Position numbers and translations under genes: made by a program
The notes under the pieces: model-generated
The model's input: only the letters and a program-made list of their open reading frames with translations
Told to the model about the DNA's origin: nothing
Databases searched by the model: none
In this document: one piece after another, positions 36,057 through 45,266 of the stretch
Layout: each line of letters starts with the position of its first letter
Position numbering within the stretch: the first letter of the stretch is position 1
NCBI RefSeq assembly: GCF_024639685.1
Contig: NZ_JAHEHX010000019.1
Location: 124,001-188,000 of the forward strand
Length of the DNA stretch: 64,000 nucleotides
From: Polaribacter sp.
GTDB taxonomy: Bacteria; Bacteroidota; Bacteroidia; Flavobacteriales; Flavobacteriaceae
Reading direction: 5' to 3'

Positions 36057-37400
36057 TTATTCTTCTAATTGTGCTCTATTTATGATATTTTCTGGTATAG
36101 ACTTCTTAGCTTTTGCACCCATTTTCTTTAATTTCTCTACACTTGTAATAAGGTTTCCTCTACCATCAAAAAGCTTATTCATGGCATTTGAATACTCTTT
36201 TTTACTATCATCTATTCTTTTTCCAATTCCAACTAAATCTGCTAACAGACCTTGAAATTTGTCGTAAAGTGCTCCTGCTTGCCTAGCAATTTCTATCGCG
36301 TTCTTTTGTTGCTTTTCATTATTCCACATTGAGTCTATAGTTCTTAAAGTAGCTAATAGTGTAGAAGGTGTAACAATAACAATGTTTTTTTCAAAAGCTT
36401 TATTGTATAAATGATTATCTGCATTTAAAGCTACTGCAAATGCAGGTTCAATAGGAATAAAGAGTAACACAAAATCTGGAGATTCTATTTGATAAAGGTC
36501 TTCATATTTCTTGTCAGATAGTTGCTCTATATGTCTTTTTAATGAGTTTAAGTGCTCTTTTAGATATTGGTTTTTTAAGGAATCTTCTTCCTCATTTATG
36601 TATCTTTCATAGGCAATTAATGAAACTTTTGAATCTACAATCATTTTTTTGTTATCTGGTAACTGTATTACAACATCTGGCAATAACCTTTTACCTTCAT
36701 CTGTTGTAAAACTTTGTTGAATAAAATATTCTCTGTCTTTTTCTAAGCCTGATTTTTCTAAGACACGTTCTAAAACTAATTCGCCCCAATTTCCTTGCAT
36801 TTTAGAGTCTCCTTTTAGAGCTTTAGTAAGATTAATAGTGTCTTTACTCATCTGTGCATTCAGTTCCTTTAAATGCTCTAGTTGTGTTTTTAATGCAGAC
36901 TGAAAGCCAGCTCTTTTTTCGTCACTATCTGTAACTTTTTTTTCAAAGGTTTGGATTTTTTTTTCTAAAGGTTCTAAAATGTTTTTAATATTTTCTTTAT
37001 TCTGATCTGTGAATTTTATTGATTTTTCTTCTAAAATTTTGTTTGCCAAGACTTCAAAATCGTTGGTGAATTTCTTTTGTAAATTTTCTACTTCATTTTT
37101 ATGTTCGACTAGTGTTTTTTGTAAATATTTAATTTCTGAGTCTTGCGTACTGTTTTTTTGAAGTAAGCTTTCTTTTTGTAACTGATATTCCTTTATTTGT
37201 TTTTGACTTTCTTTTGTATTAATCTCATTTATTTCTTTGGCTTGTTGTAATAAAATAATGCGTTCTTCAAAAGTTGATTTTTCTTTTTCTAAACTTGTCT
37301 TTTCTTTTTCAAAATTAATATTTGCTAGTAATTTACCAACATATAGCCCTATAAGGCTAAAAATCAGTGCAATTAAAAAGTATGTTATTAATTCTATCAT
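36057..37400 (-). CDS. rmuC: RmuC-family DNA recombination protein
   Basis: RmuC proteins limit inversions at short inverted repeats in E. coli and carry a PD-(D/E)XK nuclease-like fold. This protein of 447 residues has an N-terminal membrane helix (about 3-22). A long Glu/Lys/Gln-rich coiled coil follows (about 25-190). The RmuC core then has MQGNWGELVLERVLEKSGL, LLPDVVIQLPDNKKMIVDSK (with the nuclease-like D and DxK residues) and SPDFVLLFIPIEPAFAVAL. I use the ATG at 37400 because it puts the membrane helix at the start; an ATG at 37430 adds ten residues. It diverges from a small acyltransferase gene. Confidence 0.9.
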   Translation of the reverse strand: MIELITYFLIALIFSLIGLYVGKLLANINFEKEKTSLEKEKSTFEERIILLQQAKEINEINTKESQKQIKEYQLQKESLLQKNSTQDSEIKYLQKTLVEHKNEVENLQKKFTNDFEVLANKILEEKSIKFTDQNKENIKNILEPLEKKIQTFEKKVTDSDEKRAGFQSALKTQLEHLKELNAQMSKDTINLTKALKGDSKMQGNWGELVLERVLEKSGLEKDREYFIQQSFTTDEGKRLLPDVVIQLPDNKKMIVDSKVSLIAYERYINEEEDSLKNQYLKEHLNSLKRHIEQLSDKKYEDLYQIESPDFVLLFIPIEPAFAVALNADNHLYNKAFEKNIVIVTPSTLLATLRTIDSMWNNEKQQKNAIEIARQAGALYDKFQGLLADLVGIGKRIDDSKKEYSNAMNKLFDGRGNLITSVEKLKKMGAKAKKSIPENIINRAQLEE

Positions 37401-37442
37401 TCTATCAATTTTAGTTCTTAAATTTAACACTTTTAAAATAGA

Positions 37443-37982
37443 ATGAAAAGATTTTCAAAATTTATATTCTTTACTGTCTTAGGTTGGCAAATACAAGGCT
37501 CTTTTCCAAAAGACCTTAAAAAATACGTCGTTATTGCAGCACCGCACACTAGTTGGTTAGATTTTCCGATTGCTATCTTAACTAGATTATGTACTGGTGC
37601 TATGATTCATTTTATAGGAAAAGCTTCATTGTTTAAAGGGCCTTTTGGTTTTGTTTTTAGAGCTTTAGGAGGAACGCCAGTAAATAGAGATAAAAATAAT
37701 GACATGGTTTCAGCTATTATTACTATGTTTAATGATAGAGAGGAATTTAAATTAGGCTTGTCTCCTGAGGGTACAAGGCAAAAAGTTAAAGAATGGAAAA
37801 CGGGATTTTATTATATTGCTAAGGGAGCGAATGTTCCTATAGTAATGGCAATTTTAGATTTTGAAAATAAAAAAGTAAAATTATCACTCCCTTATTATAC
37901 AACAGATAACAAAGAGAGCGATTTTAAATTTTTTAGAGACTATTTTGTAAATGTAAAAGGTAAAAAACCTGAATTATCTTAG
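37443..37982 (+). CDS. Short PlsC-type acyltransferase
   Basis: This 179-residue protein has the standard HX4D motif in APHTSWLDFPI (about residue 32), the segment GGTPVNRDKNNDM (motif II) and LSPEGTRQKVKEWKTGFYYI (motif III), then ANVPIVMAILD. The family transfers acyl groups to glycerol-phosphate backbones. This compact form resembles those sometimes labelled glycerol acyltransferase in flavobacteria. It is distinct from the 272-residue protein at 32306, which has a changed motif I, so the two probably have different substrates. A weak terminator-like hairpin follows. Confidence 0.83.
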   Translation: MKRFSKFIFFTVLGWQIQGSFPKDLKKYVVIAAPHTSWLDFPIAILTRLCTGAMIHFIGKASLFKGPFGFVFRALGGTPVNRDKNNDMVSAIITMFNDREEFKLGLSPEGTRQKVKEWKTGFYYIAKGANVPIVMAILDFENKKVKLSLPYYTTDNKESDFKFFRDYFVNVKGKKPELS

Positions 37983-37988
37983 TTTTTA

Positions 37989-38014
37989 CTTCTAATATTT
38001 AGAAGAAATTTTTT
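37989..38014. terminator. Weak terminator between the short acyltransferase gene and pepT
   Basis: CTTCTAA and TTAGAAG pair over seven bases with a three-base loop at 37989-38005, followed by AAATTTTTT. It lies between two convergent genes. Confidence 0.45.
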
Positions 38015-38019
38015 GAAAA

Positions 38020-39267
38020 TTACTTTTTTAAATAATTTAATGCATTTTTATTAGCAACTCCAACAATTACTTCAACAGCTTTACACATAGATTCAGCAGG
38101 TATATATTCAAATGGACCATGAAAGTTATGTCCTCCAGCAAAAATATTTGGACATGGCAAACCTTTATAAGAAAGTTGAGAACCATCCGTACCTCCTCTA
38201 ATTGGTTTAATTAACGGTTTTATACCAATTTCTCTCATAACTTCTTCTACTAGTGTTACAATATGCTTAACAGGGGTTATTTTTTTCTTCATATTGTAAT
38301 ATTGATCTTTGAGTTCGACAGTCACGCAATTATGATGGTATTTTTCATTGATAGATTGTACTATTTTTTCAATTAATTTCTTTCTTTTTTCAAATCGATC
38401 ATAGTCATGGTCTCTTATAATATACTCTAAAGTAGTTTTTTCTACATTTCCTTTTACATCATGCAGGTGAAAAAAACCTTCATAATTTTCTGTTTGTTCA
38501 GGAACTTCTTTACTAGGTAAACTAGTAATAAATTCATTAGCAATCAAAAGGGAGTTTATCATTTTGTTTTTTGCATACCCTGGATGAACAATTTTTCCTT
38601 GAAAATAAATTTTTGCACTTGCAGCATTAAAGTTCTCGTATTCTAATTCTCCAATTTGACTTCCATCCATTGTATAAGCCCAATCTGCACCAAATTTATC
38701 TACATCAAATAAATGTGCTCCTTTACCTACTTCCTCGTCTGGTGTAAAACAGATTCTAATTTTACCATGTTTTATATGCGGATTTTTTATTAAATACTCC
38801 ATGGCTGAGACAATTTCTGTAATTCCTGCTTTGTCATCAGCACCTAAAAGTGTAGTTCCGTCTGTTGTAATTATAGTTTGCCCTTTGTATTGTAATAAAT
38901 CATTAAAATAGCTAGGAGATAGAATGATGTTTTTTTCTTTATTTAAAACAATATCCTTTCCGTCGTAATTTCTTATAATTTGTGGTTTTACATTTGCACC
39001 AGTAAAATCTGGGCTAGTATCTAAATGAGAAATAAAACCAATTGTTGGTGTTTTATAAGCTAAATTACTTGGTAGTGTTGCCATAAGGTAGCAATTGTCA
39101 TCTAAATAAACATCTGATAATCCAATTTTTAATAATTCATCTTTTAAAACTCTAGCCAAATTCCATTGTTTTTTCGTACTTGGAAACTTAGGGTTGTTTG
39201 GATCAGATTCAGTATCTATTGTAATATATTTTATAAAACGTTTTGTTATATTTTCTATCTCTATCAT
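38020..39267 (-). CDS. pepT: Peptidase T (tripeptide aminopeptidase)
   Basis: PepT is a cytoplasmic dizinc M20 peptidase that removes N-terminal residues from tripeptides. The 415-residue protein has the metal sites in [10 protein letters not shown] (His, Asp), [12 protein letters not shown] (bridging Asp), [12 protein letters not shown] (catalytic Glu pair), [18 protein letters not shown] and, near the end, [15 protein letters not shown]. The dimerisation domain insert is about 210-330. Length and motif order are those of PepT rather than PepD or DapE. It stands alone, convergent with the acyltransferase gene. Confidence 0.93.
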   Translation of the reverse strand: MIEIENITKRFIKYITIDTESDPNNPKFPSTKKQWNLARVLKDELLKIGLSDVYLDDNCYLMATLPSNLAYKTPTIGFISHLDTSPDFTGANVKPQIIRNYDGKDIVLNKEKNIILSPSYFNDLLQYKGQTIITTDGTTLLGADDKAGITEIVSAMEYLIKNPHIKHGKIRICFTPDEEVGKGAHLFDVDKFGADWAYTMDGSQIGELEYENFNAASAKIYFQGKIVHPGYAKNKMINSLLIANEFITSLPSKEVPEQTENYEGFFHLHDVKGNVEKTTLEYIIRDHDYDRFEKRKKLIEKIVQSINEKYHHNCVTVELKDQYYNMKKKITPVKHIVTLVEEVMREIGIKPLIKPIRGGTDGSQLSYKGLPCPNIFAGGHNFHGPFEYIPAESMCKAVEVIVGVANKNALNYLKK

Positions 39268-39326
39268 TTAATATCTTTATTTTCTATTTAAAAGTAATTG
39301 TTTTGTAAACTGACTTTCAAAAAGAC

Positions 39327-40370
39327 TTATTTTAATGCCATTTTTCCAATTTTATTAGCACCACTTAACCAAGCTGTATTTTTATCTGTAAATGTTATTG
39401 CATAAAAACCTTTGCTAGAAACATTAACCCAACTTTTTCCTCCGTTATTAGAAAAAGATATTCCAGTTTTACCAACTGCAAAAATCTCTTTCCCATCAGT
39501 ATCAGGAACATACTGTACAGCACTTTTATAATTTGGATTTCTTTCATTAGAAACTAATTGCCAACTTTCTCCTCCATCTTTAGTAATTGCTTTATTTGCT
39601 TTGTTACCTTTTGGTTCAGCGTAATTACCACCAATAATGATTCCACTTTTATCATCATAAAAATCAATTGAATAAATTCCTTGGGGACCATTACCATGTA
39701 TTATTGGCGTATTGTACACTTGCCATGAATTTCCATAGTCACTAGATTTGAATATTCTTGCTTTTTTTCCGCCTGAAGCAATCCATACTGTACTACCTAA
39801 AGTTTTTATATTGGTGTTACTTGCCGCAAAAAAAGCTTCACCCTCCTCTAAAATTGGTAATTGAGAACATGGTGTTTTTTGCCAGGTTTCACCTCCGTTT
39901 TTTGTAGTTAAAATAGATGCACAATTTTCTGTAGCATCGCCAACAGCAATACCATGTATGTTATCCTCAAAAAAAGTAATTGCATCATAAAAAACATTTT
40001 CATGTTCTTCTTTATAAACTAAGCTAAATTTATCGCTGTATATTTTATACATTAGAGCTGGATTACCAATAGATAACACAAAATAATTTTCACCATTAAA
40101 TGCAACACCTCTAAAATGTGGCAATAAGGTATCTGAATATACAATACTTTGAAGTTCTAAATCATTATTATTATAGGTTTTAAATCCAACATTTCCTCTA
40201 GAACCAGCATAAAAAACTTTTAGACTGTCTTTTGCATGAATTGCTCTGATACTTGAATTTATAACACTAAACTCCTCAATTTCAACCTCTGTCAATACTC
40301 TTGGTTTGTATTTTTGTTTGCAGCCAGATAAACAAATAAATGTGAATATAATTAGTGCTACTTCTTTCAT
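39327..40370 (-). CDS. BNR/YCF48-type beta-propeller lipoprotein
   Basis: This 347-residue protein has a lipoprotein signal (FTFICLSGCKQ, Cys about 16). Repeated blades follow, each with an Asp-box-like turn: TTKNGGETWQKTPC, SSDYGNSWQVY, TKDGGESWQLVS and SNNGGKSWVNVSS. These repeats occur in sortilin/YCF48-like propellers. Such proteins are often annotated as oxidoreductase or glycosyl hydrolase, without evidence here; no catalytic sialidase residues are visible. It is probably anchored in the envelope and may be a scaffold. It diverges from the patatin gene with 46 bases between them. Confidence 0.75.
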   Translation of the reverse strand: MKEVALIIFTFICLSGCKQKYKPRVLTEVEIEEFSVINSSIRAIHAKDSLKVFYAGSRGNVGFKTYNNNDLELQSIVYSDTLLPHFRGVAFNGENYFVLSIGNPALMYKIYSDKFSLVYKEEHENVFYDAITFFEDNIHGIAVGDATENCASILTTKNGGETWQKTPCSQLPILEEGEAFFAASNTNIKTLGSTVWIASGGKKARIFKSSDYGNSWQVYNTPIIHGNGPQGIYSIDFYDDKSGIIIGGNYAEPKGNKANKAITKDGGESWQLVSNERNPNYKSAVQYVPDTDGKEIFAVGKTGISFSNNGGKSWVNVSSKGFYAITFTDKNTAWLSGANKIGKMALK

Positions 40371-40416
40371 TTTTGATATTTTTATACAACTAAAATAAAC
40401 AAATCATTTAGAGTTC

Positions 40417-41376
40417 ATGAAAAAAGCATTAGTTATTTCTGGAGGAGGAAGCAAAGGAGCATTTGCAGGGGGAGTTGCTCAATATTTAATGAACGAAGAG
40501 AATAGGAATTATGATTTATTTTTAGGAACATCAACAGGAAGCTTAATGGTTTCTCATTTAGCTTTAGACATGTTAGACGAGTTAAAAGATTTGTATACCA
40601 ATGTAAATCAAAAAACAATTTTTAGTAACAATCCATTTAAAATAAAAAGAGTTGCTGGAGAAAAAGTAATAAGTATTAATCATTTTAATGTATTGCTTAA
40701 CTTTTTAAATGGAAGAAAGACATTTGGTGAGAGTAAAAACTTACGAAAGTTGATAAGAAAACACGTTACTAGAGAGATGTTCAATGAAATTAAAGCAAAA
40801 AATAAAGAGATAGTAGTTACAGTATCTAACATTACAGCAAACCAAATTGAGTATAAGTCTAGCAATGAATGTTCTTATGAAGATTTTTTAGATTGGATTT
40901 GGAGTTCTTGTAATTATGCTCCTTTTATGAGCATTCTGGAAAAAAATAACCAACAATATGCAGATGGTGGTTTTGGTTCTTTAATACCAATAAGAGAAGC
41001 TATTTTAAGAGGTGCAACTGAGATTGATGCAATTATTTTAGAAACCGAAGTTAACCAGTTTAATAGGTTACCTGCAAAAAATCCGTTTTCACTATTATTT
41101 GATGTTTTTGATTTTATGCTTACACACGTAGAAAGACATAATATAACTATTGGTAAATTGGCAGCTAATAGTAAAGATGTAAAACTAAATTTGTATTATA
41201 CACCTACAATTTTAACTACAAATTCTTTAGTTTTTGATCAAAAATTAATGCGCAAATGGTGGTCTTCTGGTTATGCATTTGCGAAAACTAAACAAGATGA
41301 GTTTATGAGTGAGTTTAGACCTGATGTTCTTACAGATAAAGAAATAGAAGACGGAGTTAAAAACTTAAAAAAATAA
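40417..41376 (+). CDS. Patatin-like phospholipase
   Basis: This 319-residue protein has the patatin catalytic dyad and oxyanion loop: SGGGSKGAFAGG (residues about 8-19), nucleophile Ser in the elbow FLGTSTGSLM (about 39-46), and Asp in YADGGFGSLIP (about 187). No signal peptide is visible, so the product is cytoplasmic or peripheral. The family hydrolyses acyl esters of lipids, and its physiological role here is not known. Its stop lies two bases from the convergent S41 peptidase stop. Confidence 0.9.
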   Translation: MKKALVISGGGSKGAFAGGVAQYLMNEENRNYDLFLGTSTGSLMVSHLALDMLDELKDLYTNVNQKTIFSNNPFKIKRVAGEKVISINHFNVLLNFLNGRKTFGESKNLRKLIRKHVTREMFNEIKAKNKEIVVTVSNITANQIEYKSSNECSYEDFLDWIWSSCNYAPFMSILEKNNQQYADGGFGSLIPIREAILRGATEIDAIILETEVNQFNRLPAKNPFSLLFDVFDFMLTHVERHNITIGKLAANSKDVKLNLYYTPTILTTNSLVFDQKLMRKWWSSGYAFAKTKQDEFMSEFRPDVLTDKEIEDGVKNLKK

Positions 41377-41378
41377 GT

Positions 41379-42857
41379 TTAGTTTATTTTAATAATAGAA
41401 TTTTCAGAGATCATATTGTTACTTGCTGGTGATGCTAATTTTGAATTGTAAATTTCTTCAAACTTTATGATTTTTTCAGAATTTAATTTTCCTTTAGCGC
41501 CTGTTATAATATAAGTTAGCGTTCTTTCTAAAAGAGGTTCTGAAGGTTCCCCTAAAACACCTAAATTCCCTAAATTTTCTCTTAAATTTATTCCTAAAAG
41601 ATCTATTCCAGGACTAATTCCATTAGGATAATTTTCATTGTCTTTATTTCTAATTTCCAAAACTAATGGTTGTAAAGCATAAGTATGGTTACTGTTAAAA
41701 TTTGTTCCACTTTTTCTTAAATTATCTGAATCATATAACGTTAAAGAGCCAACCTGTTTTCCAACAGTTGTTGCACCTACTAATCGTACATCAATGTGAG
41801 TGCTTAATGCATTGATTACAAGTTCGGAAGCAGATGCAGTGGAGCCTGATGTAATGATAAATACTCTTTCTAACTCTAAACTATTAATTGCCTCCTTTGA
41901 AGTAGTAACTCCATTTTGATCTGTTGTTTTAATTAGGTCTGTAAAATTATTTATAAAAAGTTCAGGTGGATTTGCATTAATTATTTTTGAATTCCAAACT
42001 TCTTTAGAATACACTTCATCTTTAAATTGTCCTGTAATCATACTACCTAAATATGTAGCTGATCTTGTAGACCCTCCAGGATTATAACGTAAATCTAAAA
42101 TTAAGTCAGTTATATTTTGTGCTTTAAATTCAGAAAAAACAGCATTTAGTTCACCATCAAAATTACTAGCAAATTGGTTGTACATTAAATAACCAATTTT
42201 TTGATTATTTTCTTCAAATGTTTTATGAATTGCAATTGGATTTTCTTGTAATTCAGTTTTTTGTAAAGTAATTAAATTACCATTCTCAATGGGGTTTCCA
42301 TTATTGTAATCTGCAAGACCCAAAGTGTAAGTAGTACTTCCAAAAAGAAGAGTATTAAAATTAGTATCTGTTAATTGTTGGCCATTTACAGTTGTAAAAA
42401 TTTGGCCTCTTTTCATATTTTTTAAGTCTGCATCTGAATTTGGAATAACATAGCGTACATAACCAAATACGTTACTATTATTGGTATTATTCCTTACCAA
42501 ACCAAATTCTAATCCATTACTTAAATTTAAACCTTGAAAAGATTTTTCTAAAGCCAAATAGTCATCTACAATAATAGAGAATCTATCTTCGGGTCTATTT
42601 AATAAATTTTCGAAAACAGACTCAGGTTCAGAAAAACCTCTAAAATAGCTGTATAAATCGTTAAAATTTCCAAAACGATTATCATCTAAATCTGCAACAT
42701 TTTCTTGCCAGTAATAGAAAACGTTTAATCCTTTCCAAATAAAATAATTAATATCGTCTTGTGTGTTTACTTCTAATGTATCTTCTAGTGGCGTTTTTTC
42801 GCAAGTAGCTAGTAAAAATATCTGTAGAATTAAAATGATTTTAAACTTTGATTTCAT
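41379..42857 (-). CDS. S41-family (C-terminal processing) peptidase, lipoprotein
   Basis: This 492-residue protein starts with a lipoprotein signal (LQIFLLATCEK, Cys about 19). A helical N-terminal region (about 30-110) and a PDZ-like segment (GYVRYVIPNSDADLKNMKRG, QIFTTVNGQQL) come next. The S41 domain has the substrate strand LILDLRYNPGGSTRSATYLG and the nucleophile motif FIITSGSTASASELVINAL (Ser in the middle), followed by GATTVGKQVGS, whose Lys is the likely general base. It is probably on the periplasmic face of an envelope membrane. It diverges from the ECF sigma operon over 189 bases. Confidence 0.88.
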   Translation of the reverse strand: MKSKFKIILILQIFLLATCEKTPLEDTLEVNTQDDINYFIWKGLNVFYYWQENVADLDDNRFGNFNDLYSYFRGFSEPESVFENLLNRPEDRFSIIVDDYLALEKSFQGLNLSNGLEFGLVRNNTNNSNVFGYVRYVIPNSDADLKNMKRGQIFTTVNGQQLTDTNFNTLLFGSTTYTLGLADYNNGNPIENGNLITLQKTELQENPIAIHKTFEENNQKIGYLMYNQFASNFDGELNAVFSEFKAQNITDLILDLRYNPGGSTRSATYLGSMITGQFKDEVYSKEVWNSKIINANPPELFINNFTDLIKTTDQNGVTTSKEAINSLELERVFIITSGSTASASELVINALSTHIDVRLVGATTVGKQVGSLTLYDSDNLRKSGTNFNSNHTYALQPLVLEIRNKDNENYPNGISPGIDLLGINLRENLGNLGVLGEPSEPLLERTLTYIITGAKGKLNSEKIIKFEEIYNSKLASPASNNMISENSIIKIN

Positions 42858-42962
42858 AACTTACTATTTTGCTAACAGGTATGTAGTTGTTAAACGATCT
42901 CTTTTATTATCTTTAAAGAGAAAACGCAATTTAAATCTTTTTCGTCTTTTTTTTATGAAGTT

Positions 42963-42989
42963 TGTAACAAAATAAATTGATAATCGTCT
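42963..42989 (+). promoter_or_regulatory. Candidate autoregulatory ECF promoter of the sigma operon
   Basis: TGTAAC (42963-42968), 16 bases, then CGTCTT (from 42985). The sigma gene starts 58 bases later. The same element precedes the exporter operon and the DUF4870 gene. Autoregulation by the downstream ECF factor is the simplest reading. Confidence 0.65.
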
Positions 42990-43046
42990 TAATTATGTAA
43001 ACCCAATATACTTTAAAGTTAAATATTGGAATAAAAGATACTAATA

Positions 43047-43556
43047 ATGAACCAATCTGACTTTTTAGCAGTTGTTTTACCGTTTAAAGATAAGGTTTTT
43101 AGACTAGCAAAACGTTTGTTAGTATCTAGAGAAGAAGCAGAAGATGCTACCCAAGAACTTATTTTTAAATTATGGAAAAACAAAAGTAAAATTGGGAATT
43201 ATAAGAATGTAGAAGCTTTTGCAATGACCATGACTAAGAATTATTGTTATGATCGTTTAAAAAGTAAACAAGCAAGTAATTTAACATTAGTACATAGTAA
43301 TTATAAAGAGAAAGAAACTTCTTTAGATAAGAAATTAGAATATCAAGACAGTGTAAACCAAGTGCATCAATTGATAGAGAAATTGCCAGAAAACCAAAAG
43401 ATTATTATTCAACTTAGAGATGTTGAACAGTACGATTTTGATGAAATCTGTAAAATGGTAAATATGAAACCAACAGCAGTAAGAGTAGCATTATCTAGAG
43501 CAAGAAAAACAATAAGAGAAGAATTAACAAAAAAACACAACTATGGAGTTAGCTAA
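43047..43556 (+). CDS. ECF-type RNA polymerase sigma factor
   Basis: This 169-residue sigma-70-family protein has only regions 2 and 4. Region 2 is at about 12-80 (RLLVSREEAEDATQELIFKLW, FAMTMTKNYCYDRLKSKQ). Region 4 is at about 108-160 (IEKLPENQKIIIQLRDVEQY, then the helix-turn-helix FDEICKMVNMKPTAVRVALS). The next gene overlaps it by 14 bases and encodes a single-span membrane protein that suits an anti-sigma factor. Two DUF4252 genes follow. An ECF-type promoter lies upstream. Confidence 0.92.
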   Translation: MNQSDFLAVVLPFKDKVFRLAKRLLVSREEAEDATQELIFKLWKNKSKIGNYKNVEAFAMTMTKNYCYDRLKSKQASNLTLVHSNYKEKETSLDKKLEYQDSVNQVHQLIEKLPENQKIIIQLRDVEQYDFDEICKMVNMKPTAVRVALSRARKTIREELTKKHNYGVS

Positions 43557-43965
43557 CATAGAAAAATTATTAGAAAAGTACGATAATGCAGAAACTACTT
43601 TGCAAGAAGAAGTAGCCTTAAGAAACTATTTTACAGAAGGTAATGTAGCTCCACATTTGCAAGAGTATGCCTGTATGTTCGAACACTTTTCTAATACAAA
43701 AGAAGATACCTATAAAAGAACTATAAACTTAGTGTCTAAGAAGTCTAAAAAGTTGAACTTTAACTGGTTGTCTTTTGCAGCATCTTTAATGCTTTTATTT
43801 AGTGTATATTTTGGTAAACAAGAATATGATAGATATAGGGCAGTAAAAATTTATGCACAAGTAAGTAAAGGTTTGCAGTTGCTTTCTACAAATCTTAAAA
43901 AAGGCGAACAAGCAGTGGCACAATTGTATAAACACGAAAGTGTAGTAAATAAAGCATTAAAATAA
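43543..43965 (+). CDS. Anti-sigma-factor-like single-span membrane protein
   Basis: This 140-residue protein has a cytoplasmic N-terminal region (about 1-68, beginning MELANIEKLLEKYDNAETT), one membrane helix (about 72-88, WLSFAASLMLLFSVYFG) and a periplasmic tail of about 50 residues. It has no zinc-binding HxxxCxxC motif, so it is not a ZAS-type anti-sigma; many Bacteroidota anti-sigma factors also lack it. The overlap with the sigma gene, and its topology, make an anti-sigma role likely. The periplasmic tail is short and could sense the DUF4252 products encoded next. Confidence 0.65.
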   Translation: MELANIEKLLEKYDNAETTLQEEVALRNYFTEGNVAPHLQEYACMFEHFSNTKEDTYKRTINLVSKKSKKLNFNWLSFAASLMLLFSVYFGKQEYDRYRAVKIYAQVSKGLQLLSTNLKKGEQAVAQLYKHESVVNKALK

Positions 43966-44007
43966 AACCAAGTAAATTAATAGTAAAACCATGTAAACAC
44001 AGAGATT

Positions 44008-44526
44008 ATGAAAAAAATAGTAGTATTAATAGTATTTATACTAGCACCAATGTTAACGAGTGCACAATCTATCTTTGATAGTTTTGAAGAAATGGATGGC
44101 GTAGATATGGTTGTAGTTACCAAAGATGCATTTCAATTATTAAAGAAGTTTCAACCTAAAGATGCAAAGTCTGATGATAATGAAGTATTGCAAGCTTTTG
44201 AAATGATTAACGATTTAAATGAATTTAAAATGTTTTCTACAGACGATTTAGCAATTGCAGCTAAAATGGAGAAACTTGTAAATATGTCAATAAAAAAATC
44301 AAAGCTTACTGAGTTAATGAGAATTAAACAAGACGACTCACGTGTTAAAATTTATGTAAAAGCAACTTCAAATAAAGACTATGTAAGTGAAGTATTGATG
44401 TTTGTTAAAGGAATAGACAAAAAAACAAAAGGAATGTCTGAAGCAATGGTGATGTCTTTAACCGGTAATATAGACACTAATAAAATGTCTGAATTCACAG
44501 ATAAGATTGTAAAAGAAAACAAGTAA
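44008..44526 (+). CDS. DUF4252 exported protein (first copy)
   Basis: This 172-residue protein has a signal peptide (about 1-20, ending LTSAQS). The DUF4252 domain follows, with MVVVTKDAFQLLKKFQPKDA, KMFSTDDLAIAAKMEKLVN and VKIYVKATSNKDYVSEVLMFVKG. It has no lipobox, so it is periplasmic or released. DUF4252 has no known activity and is often found, as here, in pairs behind an ECF sigma factor and a membrane protein in Flavobacteriia. It may be a sensor or output of that system. Confidence 0.85.
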   Translation: MKKIVVLIVFILAPMLTSAQSIFDSFEEMDGVDMVVVTKDAFQLLKKFQPKDAKSDDNEVLQAFEMINDLNEFKMFSTDDLAIAAKMEKLVNMSIKKSKLTELMRIKQDDSRVKIYVKATSNKDYVSEVLMFVKGIDKKTKGMSEAMVMSLTGNIDTNKMSEFTDKIVKENK

Positions 44527-44581
44527 AAACTTTAAAATATGTTGGGTGTAAAAGCCCAACTTTTAATTATAAAATATTCAA

Positions 44582-45121
44582 ATGAAAAAATTAACCACAG
44601 TATTTTCTTTTCTATTTGTTGTATTACTAATAAGTTCTTGTAAAAATGATAAATCTTTACAGAACTATTTAGTAGATACTAGTGGTAAAGAAGGTTTCTA
44701 TACAGGAGATATTCCTGTAAGTTCAGTATTATCTCCAAAAGCAGATGTATCTGAAGATGTAAAAGAAACTATGCAAAGCATTAAAAAAATTAACGTTGTT
44801 TTTTTACCTAAAACAGCAGCAAATGAAATCTCATACGAAACTGAGAAAGCCAAGTTAAAAGAAATCTTTAAAGATAATCAAGACTACAAGAGTTTAATGG
44901 CCATGAAATTAAAAGGTATGAATGTATCTGTTTTTTATTCTGGTAAAACAGAAGCTATAGATGAAATAGTAGCTTTTGGTTATGGAGACCAAAATGGAGT
45001 AGGGGTTATTCGTTTATTAGGTGATGATATGGATCCTTCTAAAGTTATAAAAATGTTGAGTAATGTAGAAATGGATCAAAATAGCCTTGGAAGTTTAGGT
45101 AACATTTTTAACGCGAATTAA
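44582..45121 (+). CDS. DUF4252 lipoprotein (second copy)
   Basis: This 179-residue protein has a lipoprotein signal (VVLLISSCKND, Cys about 20). The DUF4252-type domain has INVVFLPKTAANEISYETEKAKL, LMAMKLKGMNVSVFYSGKTE and DEIVAFGYGDQNGVGVIRLLG. It differs strongly from the first copy in sequence, so it is not a recent duplicate. It is the last gene of the sigma operon and is followed by a very strong terminator. It is probably in the outer membrane; function is unknown. Confidence 0.82.
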   Translation: MKKLTTVFSFLFVVLLISSCKNDKSLQNYLVDTSGKEGFYTGDIPVSSVLSPKADVSEDVKETMQSIKKINVVFLPKTAANEISYETEKAKLKEIFKDNQDYKSLMAMKLKGMNVSVFYSGKTEAIDEIVAFGYGDQNGVGVIRLLGDDMDPSKVIKMLSNVEMDQNSLGSLGNIFNAN

Positions 45122-45150
45122 TTTAGTTTTTTCTCAAACTTTAGAAAGTA

Positions 45151-45190
45151 AGAGAGTCAAAATTTTAAAATTTTGACTCTCTTCTTTTTT
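45151..45190 (+). terminator. Strong intrinsic terminator of the ECF operon
   Basis: AGAGAGTCAAAATTTT (45151-45166) is the exact inverse of AAAATTTTGACTCTCT (45167-45182) and is followed by TCTTTTTT. It lies 29 bases after the last stop of the operon. Confidence 0.88.
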
Positions 45191-45266
45191 GTATAATTAA
45201 TTTAACTGAGCATTAACAGCTTCTACAAAGAGATTTACTATTTTTGAAGCTCAAAGAAAATATTTT

